Assembly: GCA_026986775.1 (NCBI GenBank)
Contig: JALSNX010000004.1
Span: 133,622 to 197,593, forward strand
Direction of reading: 5' to 3'
From: Caldifarciminota bacterium
GTDB lineage: Bacteria > Hydrothermota > Hydrothermia > UBA1063 > CAJXJZ01
DNA length: 63,972 bases
Part shown: in pieces, positions 59,982 through 63,972 of the stretch
How positions within the stretch are numbered: the first letter of the stretch is position 1
How the letters are laid out: each line of letters starts with the position of its first letter
Program-made: the position numbers and the translations under genes
Notes under the pieces: model-generated
Seen by the model: only the letters and a program-made list of their open reading frames with translations
What the model was told of the DNA's origin: nothing
The model's database searches: none

Positions 59982-62014
59982 TGTTGTCACTAATTCTTTT
60001 ATCTTTAACTCAATTTATTATAGAGCCCGGGTTGTGTAAAAGTATAAACCGTGATAATTATTTTGAAGGTGCAATCTTGAAAAAATGCACTCCGGTCATA
60101 TTGAAGGACTTTCATATGTTTTCACCCCAGAAAAACTCACCCCCTTCCGACTCTACAAAACTGTTTATTTACAGAACTAAAGATGGTTTACTTTATGTCT
60201 TCCAGAATTATGCAAAAAATCTGAATGCCATAAAAAAAACGGTGCTCAAAAGAGATGTTGATCTAAATAAAGTGGATGATTACGATGCCATTTTTATTTC
60301 ATCCGAAGAGGATATATCAAACATTTATGTGTTTTTCGTTAATCCTGCTGGCACGCAGAAAGATTTACTTGCGCTAAACAAAGGAAATGGTGGGGCCGAA
60401 TGGGATGGTGATTGGGAGGCAGATGCAAAAATTACTACATACGGGTGGAGGGCCTCTTTATTTATCCCGTATTCGGACCTGCCCCCTTCAAAGACAAACA
60501 GATGGAGAATAAACTTTCTGAGAAAAAACAGAAGTATAAATCCATCCGAATTGTATGTTTTCTATATGCCTTCAACTGACAATATACTGGACCTGAGTGG
60601 GGCGCCTTTACTAAAAATAAATAACGTATCAATCCAGCCAAAATTTATCTTTTTAAACCCGTATTTTCTTGGGAAAATACTTGAAGATGGACAGGGGAAT
60701 GGAGTAATAGAAAAAAAGGCCGGGTTTGATCTGGATATATCTACAAGAAGTAAGACATTTAGGCTTTTTACTTCCCTTAGACCTGATTTTAATTTTATAG
60801 AGGCCGATGAGGAACACATTATTTTTGACGATTATGGGTATTATCTCAATGAAAAAAGGCAATTTTTCTTGATGAAACAAGAATTATACAACAATGCACT
60901 TTTTAAAACCATATATACAAGGAAAATAGACAGTTTTGATTTCGGAACAAATGTATATTTTATGCCATTTAATAGAATAGAAATAAACACATTTGTGCTC
61001 CAGAGAGATATGGGAAGTGATGGTTCTGGAAAAATAGCAGATTATGCTGGAATTTTAAAATATAGTGCCAGAAACTTCAATTTGCAGTTAAATATGAGTG
61101 GTGAAGGTAGAAATAGGTGTTATGATTTTATATCTGGTGGGTATTTCTTAAGTGTTAATGCATTTCTTCAGGTAAGCAGGTATAATAACCTGACAGCAAA
61201 ATCCCTTGAGATATCAAGAAATAATGATGGCCCAGGTGTTAACTGGTATGCAGGTTTTCTGGATATTCCTCCTGATTTTAATCCTCCTCTTGGATACCTG
61301 CTTATTCCTAAAAATGCTCATGGATTTAAGAGGATTCAGGGTAACGTATCTTACAGAAAATACTTAAGAAATGACGTGCTTAACTATTTAGAGCCAGCCA
61401 TTGGGATTTTGAAAGAAAGTGATAAGAATAACAAACCATGGCGTGATATAGTGACTGGAAACATTGAATTAGATGGTAAGATTGGCCGTTTAGAATATGC
61501 AACTTCTGTAATTCTTACACTGGAGAAGAAAATAAGTGATGGTGATACTTCAAAATACTACAATAATTTTACCCAGGGAATGTATATTATCCTGAGAAAT
61601 GAAAATGGTAATTCATCCTTGAGTTTTTCAATTAATACGGGAAGATATCAGGGTGAAAATCTTCTCTACCCGAGCGCAAGTCTCTTTTTCCGTCCTGCTG
61701 ATAATCTTAATATGAGTATCTATGCGGCTTCCATGAGAATGGGAAGTGAAAGTGTTAGAAAACTTGTTTATTCTCGTATAGGGTGGAAAATCAGTAAAAA
61801 AGCACACATGTCCAATTTTGTTCAATGGAGCAATAAATATGGAGAACTTTTACTGAACTTAATATTCCAGTATAGACTGAATTCCCGCACATATCTGTAT
61901 GTAGCAGTGAATGAAATTCACAGACTTACAAATGAGGATATAAAACACTCATCTATAGGCTTAATACTCAAAGGTATAGCTATAAAAATGACGTATAACC
62001 TCGGTATATTGTAA
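59978..62014 (+). CDS. DUF5916-like outer-membrane barrel (copy B)
   Basis: Identical to the 678-residue protein at 42,720, in the same position between maturase and exporter. Confidence 0.78.
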   Translation: MMLSLILLSLTQFIIEPGLCKSINRDNYFEGAILKKCTPVILKDFHMFSPQKNSPPSDSTKLFIYRTKDGLLYVFQNYAKNLNAIKKTVLKRDVDLNKVDDYDAIFISSEEDISNIYVFFVNPAGTQKDLLALNKGNGGAEWDGDWEADAKITTYGWRASLFIPYSDLPPSKTNRWRINFLRKNRSINPSELYVFYMPSTDNILDLSGAPLLKINNVSIQPKFIFLNPYFLGKILEDGQGNGVIEKKAGFDLDISTRSKTFRLFTSLRPDFNFIEADEEHIIFDDYGYYLNEKRQFFLMKQELYNNALFKTIYTRKIDSFDFGTNVYFMPFNRIEINTFVLQRDMGSDGSGKIADYAGILKYSARNFNLQLNMSGEGRNRCYDFISGGYFLSVNAFLQVSRYNNLTAKSLEISRNNDGPGVNWYAGFLDIPPDFNPPLGYLLIPKNAHGFKRIQGNVSYRKYLRNDVLNYLEPAIGILKESDKNNKPWRDIVTGNIELDGKIGRLEYATSVILTLEKKISDGDTSKYYNNFTQGMYIILRNENGNSSLSFSINTGRYQGENLLYPSASLFFRPADNLNMSIYAASMRMGSESVRKLVYSRIGWKISKKAHMSNFVQWSNKYGELLLNLIFQYRLNSRTYLYVAVNEIHRLTNEDIKHSSIGLILKGIAIKMTYNLGIL

Positions 62015-62031
62015 AAAATCAGTTTTGAATA

Positions 62032-63756
62032 ATGAAAATGAAGAGGGGAAAATACGTCTCTATAATAAGATACATTTTAATTAAAAACAAAATCACTGTA
62101 TTCTTAATAGTGTTCTTTACTCTACTCAGTCTTGGATTTCAATTCCCGATGCCTTTATTGAGTAAATATGTATTTGATAATGTAATAATACCAGGGAAAT
62201 CAGAACTCATGAGGGTCGTTATAATGCTATTTTCTATTTACCTTATAGGAAGACTTATAAGTGTGTATTTTAAAAACAAATTACTTCTTAATTTTAAAAG
62301 CAGGACTTCTTGTAACCTTAGAATCCGGATTTTTGAGAGCTTGTTGCTTTCTCGTATAAAATCTATGGAAGTATACCAATCTGGTTATCTCGCAGAAAGA
62401 CTGCATCAGGATAGCGATGAAGTAAGTAGATTTCTTGGTGATTCTGTGACTACACTTATTGAGAGTATTCTATTGTTCGCAGGAGGAGCTATATTATCAT
62501 GGAAAATTTCACATAAACTTGCTTTAATATCATACATGATGTTACCACTTTATGCAATTAGCATAAAAGTCTGGGGTAAAAGACTTTACGAGCAACAACA
62601 AAACTTTAGAGATACCCGATCCAGGTCTTATAATAGCGCGAGTGCGTATTTAAAAAATATTACTTATATAAAGAGCCTTCCTTTTCCTCAAGAGCTCATA
62701 AAGATGTTTGAAAAGTATAGTTTATTATTACTCAAAAGTGAGAGGAGTGTCCTTAACACTTCATTACTCGCCTCTCTAACTGTTCAGACAATAGGATTTA
62801 TCTCCCCCGTGATAATACTTATTTATGGCGCTTATGAAGTAATTAATTCCAGGCTTACAGTAGGAGGATTGATTGCCTTTAACTCATTTTTAGGATATAT
62901 GTTTAATCCAGTCAAAAATTTCGTAAATATAAACCTTTTATATCAGAAAGGTAAAGCTTCGTTAGATAAAATTCTGGAATTTGTGTCTTTACCGGTGGAA
63001 GAAAGTGATCTTGATGAAATATCGGAATCTAAAATCCAGAATTTTGATATATTGTTCAATAACGTATCATTTTCACATTACGGGCATGAAGAAAACAAAA
63101 TTGTATTCAGTAATTTGAATCTTTATATACCGCATGGGAGTTTCACTGTAATAAAGGGCAGATCAGGTGGAGGCAAGACAACCCTGTTTAAGTTGTTATT
63201 AAGAATTTATGACCCTGAATATGGTGGTGTGTTAATTGGTAACAAGGATATAAAGACAATTCCTTTACAAACGTTACGGAATATGATAGGTTATGTACCT
63301 CAACATCCTGTACTTTTACCGGAAACCATTGCAGATAATTTGAAGATTATAAATCCGCATGTTCCTATAGACAGGCTAAATAAAGTTCTGAGGTTAGCCT
63401 GTTGTGAATTTGTGTTTGGCCTGGAAAGAGGAATTTATACAAAAATAAATGAAATCACTATGAACTTTTCGGGAGGAGAATTGGTTCGTATTAATCTTGC
63501 CATGGCACTTCTGAAAAATCCTAAAATACTCTTACTGGATGAGACACTGGCACATTTTGACTTTGATACAAAACTCTGTGTTCTAAATAATATTTTATTG
63601 TTAATTGTTCGAAATAATACTACAGTTTTACTTATTACACATGAGGATATAGGAGATCTTCTTAAAAGTTTACTGGTAAAGGATGAATTCAAACAAATAC
63701 ACCTGGTTAATATAGATCTTGATAAATTGATGCAGCAAGGGATTTATAAAAAATAG
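62032..63756 (+). CDS. Peptide-exporter ABC protein without C39 domain (copy B)
   Basis: Identical to the 574-residue exporter at 44,774, complete within the window. Confidence 0.9.
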   Translation: MKMKRGKYVSIIRYILIKNKITVFLIVFFTLLSLGFQFPMPLLSKYVFDNVIIPGKSELMRVVIMLFSIYLIGRLISVYFKNKLLLNFKSRTSCNLRIRIFESLLLSRIKSMEVYQSGYLAERLHQDSDEVSRFLGDSVTTLIESILLFAGGAILSWKISHKLALISYMMLPLYAISIKVWGKRLYEQQQNFRDTRSRSYNSASAYLKNITYIKSLPFPQELIKMFEKYSLLLLKSERSVLNTSLLASLTVQTIGFISPVIILIYGAYEVINSRLTVGGLIAFNSFLGYMFNPVKNFVNINLLYQKGKASLDKILEFVSLPVEESDLDEISESKIQNFDILFNNVSFSHYGHEENKIVFSNLNLYIPHGSFTVIKGRSGGGKTTLFKLLLRIYDPEYGGVLIGNKDIKTIPLQTLRNMIGYVPQHPVLLPETIADNLKIINPHVPIDRLNKVLRLACCEFVFGLERGIYTKINEITMNFSGGELVRINLAMALLKNPKILLLDETLAHFDFDTKLCVLNNILLLIVRNNTTVLLITHEDIGDLLKSLLVKDEFKQIHLVNIDLDKLMQQGIYKK

Positions 63757-63757
63757 C

Positions 63758-63972
63758 AATACCACACCCAGAAAACTTTTAACCCTAATTTCCCTATCGT
63801 TAACCTTAAATCTCGCTCATAAAACCCATTCGCCTCTACTCTGTCGCCATCCTTAAATATAAATCTCTCTCCGCTACCATCAAAGCATTCAATAACTCCT
63901 CTAATATCCCTATTATCGTGATGTTCTCTCCTGCCTGCATCCTCTCTATGTAATGATTCGCTACCGCACTTA
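63758..63972 (-). pseudogene. IS256-like transposase remnant (copy B, cut by window end)
   Basis: Same broken transposase as at 46,500-46,757, with the same in-frame stop and shift; its start lies beyond the window. That both cassette copies carry the same broken remnant shows the duplication came after the transposase had decayed. Confidence 0.7.

Larger units (their letters stand above)
55712..63972 (+). repeat. Large direct repeat, copy B (RiPP cassette)
   Basis: Second copy of the block at 38,454-46,714; it runs off the window end, so its right boundary is unknown. Confidence 0.95.

Noticed and set aside
38454-63972. A CRISPR array or integron-like repeat set
   Set aside because: Repeats are two long gene-bearing copies, not short regularly spaced units; no cas or integrase gene is present.

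Overview
The window is bacterial, AT-rich and almost fully coding, and falls into a housekeeping part (1 to about 34,372) and an accessory island (34,373 to the end). Type IX (Por)-type C-terminal sorting domains on secreted proteins, DUF5916-like outer-membrane barrels with a CBM9-like front domain, type IV pilus PilT and short leaderless-looking genes suggest a Gram-negative member of the FCB side of the tree, for example a WOR-3/Stahlbacteria/Hydrothermae-like lineage. That placement is inference; there is no rRNA here to prove it.

Housekeeping part. A YbbR-domain fragment; an ECF sigma factor with its own ECF-type promoter and a membrane anti-sigma-like partner; a GGDEF-AAA-TPR signalling protein; an OFA-type MFS carrier; tRNA(CAT) and tRNA-Lys(CTT); a flavodiiron-like MBL protein; a subtilase with a very large insertion; pilT plus a roadblock protein; rpmF; an ABC-2 transporter with a PspC protein and a DUF5916 barrel; then a molybdenum hydroxylase locus holding two complete three-subunit sets in mirrored order around a MobA-like cytidylyltransferase. 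It continues with an MBL hydrolase, uvrC, a LOG/TIGR00725 protein, an orphan hutH, an SPFH protein, a UbiA prenyltransferase, a YfcE phosphodiesterase, CvpA and cytidine deaminase.

Accessory island. It opens with the truncated 3' end of a peptide-exporter gene, then a C25 (gingipain-like) protease and a second secreted protein. The centre is an apparently undescribed RiPP-type cassette: a leaderless ABC ATPase, two ABC-2 permeases, a 41-residue precursor ending in a His/Asp-rich tail with HAD repeats after a Gly-Gly, a radical SAM/SPASM maturase with a PqqD-like front end, a DUF5916-like outer-membrane barrel, and an ABC exporter without a C39 peptidase. The cassette occurs twice (38,454-46,714 and 55,712 to the window end), identical except in the 5' part of the ATPase gene. 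Offset is 17,258 bp, as expected for a tandem duplication with a crossover inside the ATPase gene.

The cassette, the C25 protease and a lipoprotein gene all sit behind members of one promoter family: perfect or near-perfect sigma70 boxes separated by a spacer containing a run of 8-10 C. Variable homopolymers at this place are a classic phase-variation switch, so the secreted peptide, protease and lipoprotein may be switched independently.

Between the cassette copies lie a broken IS256-like transposase, a toxin-antitoxin-SecB chaperone (TAC) module whose toxin is frameshifted at an A8 run, a Pycsar-like anti-phage pair (nucleotide cyclase with two frameshifts plus intact DUF5706-like membrane effector), and a second set of ABC ATPase, permease and exporter.
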